Assembly (NCBI RefSeq): GCF_000378825.1
Contig: NZ_KB900388.1
Span: 1,735,947-1,799,946, forward strand
Direction of reading: 5' to 3'
Origin: Salinispora vitiensis
Lineage (GTDB): Bacteria > Actinomycetota > Actinomycetes > Mycobacteriales > Micromonosporaceae
DNA length: 64,000 nucleotides
Part shown: positions 16,708-24,622 of the stretch, one piece after another
How positions within the stretch are numbered: position 1 is the stretch's first letter
Layout: each line of letters opens with the position of its first letter
Position numbers and translations under genes: made by a program
Notes under the pieces: model-generated
The model's input: only the letters and a program-made list of their open reading frames with translations
Database searches by the model: none
What the model was told of the DNA's origin: nothing

Positions 16708-16953
16708 ATGACGACCGACTCCCGAGTGCACGTCGAGCCTGGCACAGACGTGCACTCACCGGATCACACAATTCGGATCATCGCCTCGCCCGACGGGCAG
16801 GTGGATGTGCGGGTACGGAGTCTGCACCGCCACACCGAGGAGTCGCTGGCCCGGCAGGTACGGGCAGCGGCCCGGTTGGCCTTGGCCCACCTGCAACAGC
16901 CGGCCCAGGATGACCAGTCTGGTCAGGACCTGCGCCGCCCTGGCTGGAGGTGA
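16708..16953 (+). CDS. Small YbaB-like protein, paralogue of the 17518-17823 gene
   Basis: This 81-aa protein of unknown function has a core (SPDGQVDVRVRSLHRHTEES, then LARQVRAAARLALAHLQ) that matches the C-terminal half of the YbaB/EbfC fold (two strands and a helix). A second copy with the same pattern lies 565 bp downstream in the same cluster. YbaB-like proteins accompany ESX secretion substrates in mycobacteria (EspL), and here too a WXG-type protein follows. The YbaB link is my inference from pattern, not from a search. It is 7 bp from the next gene. Confidence 0.6.
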   Translation: MTTDSRVHVEPGTDVHSPDHTIRIIASPDGQVDVRVRSLHRHTEESLARQVRAAARLALAHLQQPAQDDQSGQDLRRPGWR

Positions 16954-16960
16954 GTAGCCG

Positions 16961-17521
16961 GTGGGAAGAAAGCGGCTGATAGCAGTTACCACGGTCGCTG
17001 CCCTGGGTCTGGGAGTCATCGGATTGTGGCAGTGGGCACCGTGGAGCGAGCGAGCCGCGTTGCCGTCCTGCGACGAAGTGGCCGCGATGCTGCCGGACAC
17101 GGTACCCGGATCGTGGACGGTGACGCACACCCAGCCGGACCCGAGCCATCTCCTGGTTTGCGAGTTCGACTTAGCCTCCGCCGACCAGGCGTACACCGGC
17201 GAGGTTCGGATAAGCATTATTGATGGTGGCGATGCCGCAACGCTACAAAAAATGGTCATGGGCAGCCCCTGCTATGGCAGAGAGATCCCTTTTCCGGGTG
17301 CCGAGCGGTACCGGATAGCGAGATCCTGCTTGGATCTGATTAACGACAAGGTGTTCGCCACTGTCTACGCAGTCTCGGAGTGGCGCTACACCCACGTCAG
17401 CGCCTCGTTTGCCGGCCCTGACCGGCCGGAAGAACAGACCGTCTCCTACACCAACGCCACCGTGCAGCGGATCGCCAACCTCACGATGACCCTGACGACT
17501 ACGGACGAGGGAACCCGGTGA
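16961..17521 (+). CDS. Membrane-anchored extracytoplasmic protein (hypothetical)
   Basis: This is a 186-aa protein. The N-terminus is basic (GRKR) followed by a single helix (AVTTVAALGLGVIGLW), an uncleaved anchor or signal peptide. The remaining ~150 residues are predicted outside the cell, with paired Cys residues ('PSCDEV', 'VCEFDL', 'SPCYGR', 'RSCLDL') that could form two disulfides, reminiscent of DUF3558-type lipoproteins without the lipobox. The GTG at 16961 follows the stop of the previous gene by 7 bp. Its stop overlaps the next start (GTGA), so it belongs to a tightly coupled set of four genes. The function is not known. Confidence 0.65.
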   Translation: MGRKRLIAVTTVAALGLGVIGLWQWAPWSERAALPSCDEVAAMLPDTVPGSWTVTHTQPDPSHLLVCEFDLASADQAYTGEVRISIIDGGDAATLQKMVMGSPCYGREIPFPGAERYRIARSCLDLINDKVFATVYAVSEWRYTHVSASFAGPDRPEEQTVSYTNATVQRIANLTMTLTTTDEGTR

Positions 17522-17823
17522 ACAGTCTGACCCGATACTTCGCTGATGTGGGTCGCATCCGGGCCGTCGGTCTCTCCACCAACCAATGGGTGGAAGTTGT
17601 CCGCCATCACGATGGAGATCTTGACGTGCGCATCCGCCCCGGCCTGCTGCGCCGCTGCACCGAAGAGGAGGTCGCCGCCGAGATCCGCACCGCGCTGATA
17701 GCTGCGGTCGCCGACCATCGACGGCAGTACCAACAACTCCGGATCGACTACTTCGGCTCGTCGCTGGGCGTCGAGGAGTTCACGCCGCCCCAGCCCTCGG
17801 ATAGCCAGGAGCAGACGCGGTGA
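17518..17823 (+). CDS. Small YbaB/EspL-like protein, second paralogue
   Basis: This 101-aa protein has the core 'HDGDLDVRIRPGLLRRCTEE' followed by 'VAAEIRTALIAAVADHRRQ'. It aligns by eye with the first small gene of the cluster and with the C-terminal half of YbaB/EbfC proteins. GTGA overlaps couple it to both neighbours. The next gene encodes a WXG/ESAT-6-like protein; in mycobacterial ESX-1 a YbaB-fold protein (EspL) also sits among secreted substrates. A chaperone or partner role for the WXG protein is therefore plausible (inference). Confidence 0.6.
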   Translation: MNSLTRYFADVGRIRAVGLSTNQWVEVVRHHDGDLDVRIRPGLLRRCTEEEVAAEIRTALIAAVADHRRQYQQLRIDYFGSSLGVEEFTPPQPSDSQEQTR

Positions 17824-19124
17824 ATACCGACATCTCCGCCCTTACCGTTGAGACGCAGGCCCTGGTGGCCTTCGGTCGGGAACGCTACGAGGATGGCACC
17901 ACCTACAGCGCCATCCGCCGCTATCTCACCGACATCGGATCCGTGCCCCGCTCGGCGTGGGGCACTCTCGAGGGCATCTCCGACCGGCTCCACCGAGACT
18001 GGGCTGACGCACTCAGCTACCGGACCGCCGAGGCTGATCAGGCCCGTGACGAGATGGAACGAATGGCCGACGGGCTACTCCAGATCGCGGCGGACTACGA
18101 AGGCACCGACCTACAGGTGGCAACCACTTTCGACGTAGTCAACCGGGACCTGCAGCCCTACCTGCCCCTCGGTGCCGGCTACGGCAACCCGATCCGTGTC
18201 CGCGCCGGCGGAGCCGGGATCATCGCACCGCCACCAAGTCGGCCGCAGCCGGGCGACACCCCCATCCTGGCGATCCCCGACGACAACGAACGGCTTGCCG
18301 CCACCCGCGCCGAGACGCTGCCCCACACCCGGGTCGTCGAAGAACCGCTGACGATCTATAGCGACTTCAGCTTCGAGGGCGGGCGCACCACCTACTACGA
18401 GAACGGCAGTGGCGACCAACTCGACACCTTCATCAAGGAACATCGGAGCACGCTGCTGCAACTCGAGGGTCTCCTGATCCGGCTGGGCACCGGTGACCTA
18501 CTTCCGCTGACCGATCTCATGATCCATGCCTGGCGATCGGTGCCTCCGATCATTCACAACCGTGCCGACCTGATCCACTCTGTCGCCAACACCTACAGCG
18601 AACTGTCCGCCGAGATGGCCGGCGAGGCGGCCAACCTCAAGCTCTACTGGGAAGGCAGCGCTTCCCAAGCCTTCACCCAGTACGCCGGCCGCGCGACGAC
18701 CTACCTCACCCAACTCGAGGCGCAGGCCCGCTGGCTGGCCGACGAAGGCACACGCGCCGCCACCATGCTCGAGGGCCTCCGCAACGCCTACGCCGCCCTC
18801 GGCTACGAACACATCAGCACCCTCATCACTGCCCTGGACAGCTACCTCGATGCCGTCAACAGTCCCTTCTCCGCCTGCACCAACCCGGAGGAGGCATTTC
18901 TCAATGTCGTGCGGGGCTTCACCGACTTTCTAATCAACGCGGAAGCCCGGCATGCAGACGCCATGGCCAACCTCATCCGGGTTGAGGAGCAGGAACGCAA
19001 GGAACGCCCAAACCTCGGCACCCGCAGCCACGATGCGACGCCGTTCCCGGCCACCGAGGTCGGTGCCAGCGCGTGGACCGACCGCATCACCTGGACACCC
19101 CGACCGGACCGGCCCACCGTCTGA
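17820..19124 (+). CDS. WXG100/ESAT-6-like helical protein, probable secreted substrate
   Basis: This is a 434-aa, largely alpha-helical protein without a signal peptide. The C-terminal half has an ESAT-6-type hairpin with a WEG turn near residue 277 (NLKLYWEGSASQAFTQY), flanked by long helices. The N-terminal ~95 residues form another helical unit with Trp61 ('HRDWADALSYRTAEADQ'). A Pro-rich linker (IAPPPSRPQPGD) lies between. This suggests two ESX-like units fused with a linker. It is the last of four coupled genes (GTGA overlap at its start). No ESX secretion ATPase or membrane gene is in the window, so export would need a core elsewhere. Confidence is good for the WXG-like region and lower for secretion. 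Confidence 0.65.
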   Translation: MNTDISALTVETQALVAFGRERYEDGTTYSAIRRYLTDIGSVPRSAWGTLEGISDRLHRDWADALSYRTAEADQARDEMERMADGLLQIAADYEGTDLQVATTFDVVNRDLQPYLPLGAGYGNPIRVRAGGAGIIAPPPSRPQPGDTPILAIPDDNERLAATRAETLPHTRVVEEPLTIYSDFSFEGGRTTYYENGSGDQLDTFIKEHRSTLLQLEGLLIRLGTGDLLPLTDLMIHAWRSVPPIIHNRADLIHSVANTYSELSAEMAGEAANLKLYWEGSASQAFTQYAGRATTYLTQLEAQARWLADEGTRAATMLEGLRNAYAALGYEHISTLITALDSYLDAVNSPFSACTNPEEAFLNVVRGFTDFLINAEARHADAMANLIRVEEQERKERPNLGTRSHDATPFPATEVGASAWTDRITWTPRPDRPTV

Positions 19125-19422
19125 CCAACCAGCACTCAGCTCGAATTCGCCACGCAACCCCGTCCAACCCCCTGAGGGCTTCCGCATCGCCGCCGCTCCG
19201 GTCGCCGTGGCGGGCATATGAACCTCCTCAGTCCAGCCGTACGCACTGGTCGACCCGACCTGAACCCAGGCTGGGTCAAGAGGTCCGCCGCCTGGCGGGG
19301 CAGCCGGTTACGTGATTCCTTTGTCAGATTTTTGACAACTGAAACCGGGGGTAACACTATCAAGTAGAGTGTGACGCCTGACATAAGACGTCGGGCGTCC
19401 ACCAGAGATAGTTCGCTGGTCT
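19125..19422 (+). promoter_or_regulatory. Regulatory region before the NTPase/PBP-like operon
   Basis: About 300 bp with no gene. The last 110 bp are AT-richer than their surroundings. A perfect dyad TTGTCA-(6)-TGACAA lies at 19321-19338, containing a TTGACA-type -35 and followed by TAACACTATCAAGT as a possible -10 zone. A hairpin (arms GACGCCTGAC and GTCGGGCGTC, one mismatch) lies at 19373-19399 in the likely leader. This suggests a dedicated, regulated promoter for the two genes downstream. Confidence 0.5.
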
Positions 19423-21495
19423 TTGTCATCTAAAGACGTGGCTAGCCGGAGCATTCGGACGTTACATCCTCAGAAGGGTGTAGGCGATTTGGTTGCGAAG
19501 CAGGTCTACGGCCGCCTAGATGCTGTGACATTGGTTCGGGCCCTGATGGAACGACCTCTCAACGAAGGCGGTCGCCCCACCACCACAAGGTCTCCGGTAA
19601 TTGTCCTCGAAGCCCCGGCCGGTGGCGGCAAAACAGCCCTACTGGAGGCGATGGCTGAACTACTTCATCAGCGCGTACCCTACGCTTTTGTTGATCTGGC
19701 CACGGTTACCACCCGAGCCGACCGCGACGCCACTGTCACCAATCTCCTGTCCGCGCTCGCCTTCGAACTGTCACGCAGGTGCAACAAATACGGAACACTT
19801 CGCTTTCCTCGGTTCGTTGTCGGTCAACTCGTGATGAGACTCGACCTGTCCCGCGACGATCCTGGCTTGGCCCGTAAGCAGGCAACCGACGCGCTGAAGG
19901 CGCACCGCCGCCTCGACCAGATGCTCGATATTTTGGAGGAGGCGGCTGGCACGGCAACCGGCCTCACACCGATTCAGCCCCAAATACCGAGCAGCATGGT
20001 GCGTGGAACCCTTTCACTGCTGGTGGACGGCATGACCCGATGGCTCCCCCGGCTCACCCTCGGCCGCTTCCAGGACTGGTACGGCCACCGTGACCGTGGG
20101 CTCCAGGATGACCCGATCAGCACACTGGTTGGGCTGAATCGCTGGGCTCACTCCCACGCCATTGGGGGTGCTCAACAGCGCATCGACAACCTGATGTCAG
20201 CGGCCTTTCTCGCCGACCTTCGACATGGGTTCGCCAGTAGCCGGCGAAGTGTGGGGTGGTCGCTCAACTGTGTCGCCCTGCTGGACAATGCCGACTCTGA
20301 CCTGGCCCGCGACCTTCTCGAAACACTGGTTCGGGTACGCAGCGACGACCTCGATCACGGCTACGCCGTTCCCGACCCACTCACGGTCGTCGCCACGAGT
20401 AGGGGACGCCTCCTCGCCAAGGTCAACCGCGCCGACCAGGTAGCGCTGTCCATACCATTGGTCGATAGCTACAAGGCCCTCGACCGGCGGGTACAGCCGT
20501 GGTGGCTGCGGTGCCGGCTAGACGATCTCACCGTCGACGAGGTCAACCTCATGGTGACGGATCTGTCGCTGGACCGCGACGATGATCATCAACTCGCGGC
20601 CCTGATCCACCAGTTCACCGGGGGTCACCCAGGGGCGACCCGGATCATGCTTGAGGCGATCACCGCCATCACTACCCGGTGGCGGTCGCTGGCCGAGGTA
20701 CTCGACGGCGATTCCGGCGGGGTAACAGTGGAGGAACGGCTACTACAGCTCTTCCTGGACGGGGTCCCCGACGAGGCGAGAGAGGATCTCATCACCTGCT
20801 CGGCGGCGCGCAGCCGGCACCACGCCATCGAACTGGCGGTCAGACGGCGGGACCTTTTCACCGCGCCGGATCTGGTCATCGGCGAGTTGCGGGAGTCACC
20901 GATGTGGCTCCTTCGGGACGAGTGGGGTCCCACCGTACTGCGCCGGCTGCTGCTGCGCCGGCTGGCCGGGCGGCGGGATGGGGCAGCGACCTGGTCGGTG
21001 GTCCACCGCTGGCTACGAGAGGCAAGCCCGCTCGAGCACCGGGACGAGCGGGACACCCGTACCGCTCTCACAGCCGAGCTCGCCTACGCCCTCGCGGACG
21101 GCGACATCGAATTCGTGACTCGCAAACTCGATCAACACGCGGTGGGTCGTGCCACGACCTGGCTGGCAATGGTGGAGGCCGTGACGTCGGTACCCGGTCG
21201 GTTGGACCCGTACGTCGAGCACACCGTGCAGGCGCGTGGCTTGACCAGCTGGCTCGGGTCCGGCGACGAACGGCAGGTGGCCTGCATCGCCGGGCTGGTG
21301 GCCCGGTTGTGGATCGCCGCCGACCCGTTCCGCGACACCGGCCGCCGCGGATTACACCGGCAGATAGCCCGGGACTATGACGAGTTAGCGCTCTATCACC
21401 CGGAATGGGACGACGAGCTGTACGCGCAGAAAAACTGCCACCAGCAGTTGGCTCGGGTCTGGAGCGCCGGGCTGCACCAGAAGGAGACACCGTGA
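19423..21495 (+). CDS. Large P-loop NTPase, STAND/AAA-like, uncharacterised
   Basis: This is a 690-aa cytoplasmic protein. Walker A is at about residues 64-71 (APAGGGKT). A Walker B-like strand is near residue 285 (CVALLDNAD), and an arginine-containing sensor strand follows (TVVATSRGRL). The lid motif 'FTGGHPGATRIML' is typical of STAND/AAA-16 ATPases. The C-terminal ~280 residues are helical with no recognised domain and could act as effector or sensor. The start is uncertain: TTG at 19423 or GTG at 19438, neither with a clear ribosome site. The stop overlaps the GTG of the next gene, which encodes a membrane-anchored binding-protein-like domain, so the NTPase probably works with that external sensor. 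The biochemical role is unknown. Confidence 0.7.
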   Translation: MSSKDVASRSIRTLHPQKGVGDLVAKQVYGRLDAVTLVRALMERPLNEGGRPTTTRSPVIVLEAPAGGGKTALLEAMAELLHQRVPYAFVDLATVTTRADRDATVTNLLSALAFELSRRCNKYGTLRFPRFVVGQLVMRLDLSRDDPGLARKQATDALKAHRRLDQMLDILEEAAGTATGLTPIQPQIPSSMVRGTLSLLVDGMTRWLPRLTLGRFQDWYGHRDRGLQDDPISTLVGLNRWAHSHAIGGAQQRIDNLMSAAFLADLRHGFASSRRSVGWSLNCVALLDNADSDLARDLLETLVRVRSDDLDHGYAVPDPLTVVATSRGRLLAKVNRADQVALSIPLVDSYKALDRRVQPWWLRCRLDDLTVDEVNLMVTDLSLDRDDDHQLAALIHQFTGGHPGATRIMLEAITAITTRWRSLAEVLDGDSGGVTVEERLLQLFLDGVPDEAREDLITCSAARSRHHAIELAVRRRDLFTAPDLVIGELRESPMWLLRDEWGPTVLRRLLLRRLAGRRDGAATWSVVHRWLREASPLEHRDERDTRTALTAELAYALADGDIEFVTRKLDQHAVGRATTWLAMVEAVTSVPGRLDPYVEHTVQARGLTSWLGSGDERQVACIAGLVARLWIAADPFRDTGRRGLHRQIARDYDELALYHPEWDDELYAQKNCHQQLARVWSAGLHQKETP

Positions 21496-23108
21496 CCAGG
21501 TCGCCCATCGCGCGTGTCCGGCCGGACATCTTCGAGCCACCCACCACGCCGCTGGAGAGAAGGCGGCGCAGTCGCAGGCGTATCGCCGCTGTCCTGGCCC
21601 TGGTGATCGTCGCGCCGAGTCTGCTGTGGGGCGGAACCCTCGCGTACCGGGATCTGTCCTGCGGACCAATCGGTAATGGGATTTCCCGAGTCGACGGGCA
21701 GTGCGTCGGAGTAACCGACGGATCCTTTGTCTTCCATCCGTACATCGAACAGATACAACAGAAAATCAGGAAGGAAAACGAGAAGGTACGCAATGGCGGG
21801 TACGGCAATCTGCCCTACGTGCGAATTGCCGTACTGATGCCCATGACGTCGGACGACCGCAGCGCGCTGACAATGGCCCGGATTCGGTACAGCCTGCAGG
21901 GGGCGTACGCGGCGCAGCGGCGGGCCAACGGCGGGGCGGACGACGGGTTCGGCGACCCGACACCGCTGATCCAGTTGTTGCTAGCCAACGAGGGCAGCAA
22001 CCAGCAACAGTGGCGTCCGCCGGTCAGCCGGTTGATCAGCATGACCACGGGGGCGCACCCGCTGGTTGCGGTGGTCGGTCTGGGAGTGAGCGTTCCCGCG
22101 ACGCAACTCGCGGCCGAGGAGCTGTCGAGACATCAGGTGGCCACGGTCGGTGCGGTACTCACCGCGGACACGTTGCGGGCGGACAGCTTTGTTCAGGTTT
22201 CGCCGCCTAACGGCCAATACGCACTGGCGTTGAGAAATTATCTCGACCAGGAGTACCCCGAGGGTCACAGCGATCGTCGCCGAGGAATCGTGGTCTACGA
22301 CCAGAACTCCGACATGTACACCCGGACGCTCCGGGAGGCGTACGAGCAACACCTGGAAGACTTCATGGTCGAAGGTCCCGCACAGCAGTTCAACGGAATT
22401 CTGAACGAGGAGGAGCCCGTTCCACTATTCGACCACGTCAGCACGCAGGTCTGTGCAGCGAAAGCAGTCCGGATCTTCTACGCCGGTCGAGCGAAGGAAC
22501 TAAAGAATCACTTTATTCCCAGCCTCGCCAGGAAACACTGCGCCGACCGTGAGGAAAATAATGAACAACTAACCATCATGCTCGGCAGCACCGGCCTGTC
22601 CTCACTCCGGGACGAAGAGACCGTGGACCTGCTCAAGCGGCACCGAATTCGAGTTGTCTACGCATCATCAATCGACTCTGACGGCTGGAACGGACGCGCC
22701 GACGAAGTGTTGGGAAACGAGCAGGAGGATGGGTTACCAGATGTGCTTACTGGTATGCCGGTCGGGTACCCGAGCTTCTACCAGAAGCTGCACGCACTGT
22801 TTTCCATCCAGGAGGCCGACGACGCGCTCGTCGACGGCTACGCGGCGATGCACCATGATGCGGTCGCCACGGCTGTCCTCGCGACCCGGCAGGCAGCTCG
22901 AGAACGGAAGGAATCCGTCCCCACCCACAAGCATGTCGCGTCGGCACTGTGGAAACTCAACATCCTCGGCGAGGTTCCAGCGGCTGGCGGGACCCTGAGC
23001 TTCAGCCCGGAAGGGCTGGGCTGGCCCAGCGGCAAACCCATTCCGATCCTTTCGATCCCACCAGACGCACAGCCACCCCTGCCAACATCGGAGCCCTACA
23101 TCACCTGA
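21492..23108 (+). CDS. Membrane-anchored type I periplasmic-binding-like protein
   Basis: This 538-aa protein has a basic N-terminal cytoplasmic tail (ERRRRSRRR), one helix (IAAVLALVIVAPSLLWGG) and a ~480-residue external domain. That domain looks like the Leu/Ile/Val-binding (type I PBP) fold: 'VRIAVLMPMTS', 'QGAYAAQRRANGG', 'VAVVGLGVSVPATQLAAEE', 'GIVVYDQNSDMYTRTL' and 'VDGYAAMHHDAV'. No permease or ABC ATPase is nearby. The GTG at 21492 overlaps the stop of the NTPase gene (GTGA), so I place the start there rather than at 21405. A tethered sensor signalling to the partner NTPase fits better than transport; that is inference. Confidence 0.72.
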   Translation: MTRSPIARVRPDIFEPPTTPLERRRRSRRRIAAVLALVIVAPSLLWGGTLAYRDLSCGPIGNGISRVDGQCVGVTDGSFVFHPYIEQIQQKIRKENEKVRNGGYGNLPYVRIAVLMPMTSDDRSALTMARIRYSLQGAYAAQRRANGGADDGFGDPTPLIQLLLANEGSNQQQWRPPVSRLISMTTGAHPLVAVVGLGVSVPATQLAAEELSRHQVATVGAVLTADTLRADSFVQVSPPNGQYALALRNYLDQEYPEGHSDRRRGIVVYDQNSDMYTRTLREAYEQHLEDFMVEGPAQQFNGILNEEEPVPLFDHVSTQVCAAKAVRIFYAGRAKELKNHFIPSLARKHCADREENNEQLTIMLGSTGLSSLRDEETVDLLKRHRIRVVYASSIDSDGWNGRADEVLGNEQEDGLPDVLTGMPVGYPSFYQKLHALFSIQEADDALVDGYAAMHHDAVATAVLATRQAARERKESVPTHKHVASALWKLNILGEVPAAGGTLSFSPEGLGWPSGKPIPILSIPPDAQPPLPTSEPYIT

Positions 23109-23189
23109 GGTGTCGAACTCGACCCCGTTCCTCGACAGCGGGTGGTCCGGCAGCACCGGGCCGAGCCACGACGGTAGAGCTCCTCGGCC

Positions 23190-24533
23190 TCAGTCGGCGG
23201 TGTCGCGGACCGCCTGGGCGAAGACCTCGGAGCGGTGCTCGAAGTTCCGGAACCGCCCGTAGCTCGGCGCCGCCGGTGACAGCAGCACCACCCCGCCGGC
23301 CGGTGTGACCCGGCGGGCCCGCCGAACCGCCTCGACCAGATCGCCGGTGACCTCGCACCGGACCTTCGGCAACCCGTCCAGCGCGGCGACGATCCGCGCC
23401 CCGCTGTCCGGTACGCCGATCACGGTGATCTCCCGCTCGGCGAGGTGATCGCGCAGCGGCGTGTAGTCCAGGCCCCGGTCGGCACCGCCGACGATCACGG
23501 TGAGCGCCCGCCCGTCGTACGCGTCGATCGCGTGCATGGCCGCGTACGGGCTGGTGGCGAGGGTGTCGTCGACGAAGGTGAGACCGGACGGGTCAACGAT
23601 CTCGGTGAGCCGGTGGGCGAGCCCCTGGAACCCGGCGACGGCCGCCGCCAGGGTGTCCCGGCGGGCGAGCAGGTCGACGCCGAGCACGTCGAGTACGGCC
23701 AGCGCCACGCAGAGGTTGCCCTCGTTGTGCCGTCCGACCAGCGGCAGTACCGCCCGGGGGAAGAGCGGCTGGTCACCGAGGTGGAACCAGGGCGTACCGT
23801 CGGGGCCGCCCGCCACCTGGGTGGTGTCGGGGGTGCCGGCTCGCACCACGGGCCGGTCACCGAGTTCGGCGGCGAGCCGGGGGTCGGCGCCGTTGACCAC
23901 GACGGTTTCCGGGCCGTGGGCCAGCAGGTTGAGCTTGTCGCGGTAGTACTCCCGTTCGCCGCCGTGGGCGTCCAGGTGTTCGGGGAAGAGCGCGGTCACC
24001 ACGGCGACGCGGGGTGAGTCGGTCAGGTCGCTGCACTGGTAGCTGGAGAGCTCCAGGACGTAGAGGTCGGCCGCGGGCAGGTCCAGCGTCGGCACCCCGA
24101 TGTTGCCGCCGAAGACGTTGGGCTGGTCCACCGCGGCGAGCAGGTGGCTGATCAGGCTGGAGGTGGTGCTCTTGCCCTTGCTGCCGGTGACGCCGACGGT
24201 GCGGGCGGCGTGGTCGGCCATCCAGAGCGCGGTGCCCTGGGTGACCGGCACCTGGCGCCGCCGCAGCTCGGCCAGCCACGGGTGGGTGTTCGGCACGCCC
24301 GGCGAGCGGACCACCACGTCGGCGGCGGCCAGCCGTTGCGCCCCCGCGTCGCCAGTGACCAACGGTGCCGCCGTCGCCAGGAATCCGTCCCAGGGCGGGC
24401 TGACCGTCGAGCCGCCGTCGTCCACGGCGACTAGGTCCGCCGGGCCGTGCGCGGCGATCGCGGTCACCGCCGCTCGTCCCTCCCGGCCGGTCCCCCAGAC
24501 CGCGACTTTGCGTCCGCGCAGGTCAGACAGGCG
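23190..24533 (-). CDS. murD2: MurD-type ligase, MurD2-like (UDP-MurNAc-L-Ala:L-Glu ligase candidate)
   Basis: This is a cytoplasmic Mur ligase of 447 aa from the GTG at 24533 (GAGGGAGA upstream). The ATP site is 'GVTGSKGKSTTSSLI'. Mur ligase central motifs include 'LELSSYQCSDL' and 'PEHLDAHGG', with a C-terminal Rossmann domain ('VIVGGADRGLDY'). Canonical MurD has Ser-Phe-Gln in the first motif and a D-Glu-contacting LSPACAS-D-F stretch. Here the latter reads 'LLSPAAPSYGRF', so the amino-acid pocket is altered. The divergent neighbour is a MurL-like epimerase. In Xanthomonas MurD2 adds L-Glu and MurL then epimerises it to D-Glu. That pathway is the likely role, but plain MurD activity is the alternative. 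Confidence 0.82.
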   Translation of the reverse strand, partial: RLSDLRGRKVAVWGTGREGRAAVTAIAAHGPADLVAVDDGGSTVSPPWDGFLATAAPLVTGDAGAQRLAAADVVVRSPGVPNTHPWLAELRRRQVPVTQGTALWMADHAARTVGVTGSKGKSTTSSLISHLLAAVDQPNVFGGNIGVPTLDLPAADLYVLELSSYQCSDLTDSPRVAVVTALFPEHLDAHGGEREYYRDKLNLLAHGPETVVVNGADPRLAAELGDRPVVRAGTPDTTQVAGGPDGTPWFHLGDQPLFPRAVLPLVGRHNEGNLCVALAVLDVLGVDLLARRDTLAAAVAGFQGLAHRLTEIVDPSGLTFVDDTLATSPYAAMHAIDAYDGRALTVIVGGADRGLDYTPLRDHLAEREITVIGVPDSGARIVAALDGLPKVRCEVTGDLVEAVRRARRVTPAGGVVLLSPAAPSYGRFRNFEHRSEVFAQAVRDTAD

Positions 24534-24611
24534 CACTGGCTCTCCCTCGGAATATCGACGACGTCGGTGGGCGGTCCGGGCGCACTCGGGCACGGCGGAC
24601 GAACCAGGGCC

Positions 24612-24617
24612 TAGTAT
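24612..24617 (+). promoter_or_regulatory. -10 box (TAGTAT) giving a probable leaderless murL mRNA
   Basis: TAGTAT ends 5 bases before the GTG start of murL and there is no ribosome site between them, the pattern of a leaderless actinobacterial transcript. No good -35 is visible. Confidence 0.5.
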
Positions 24618-24622
24618 GGCGT

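Noticed and set aside
15261..16755. Long frames on both strands across the asparaginase gene (about 447 aa each)
   Set aside because: The 343-aa asparaginase frame carries all catalytic motifs; the others are Arg- or Gly-rich shadows.
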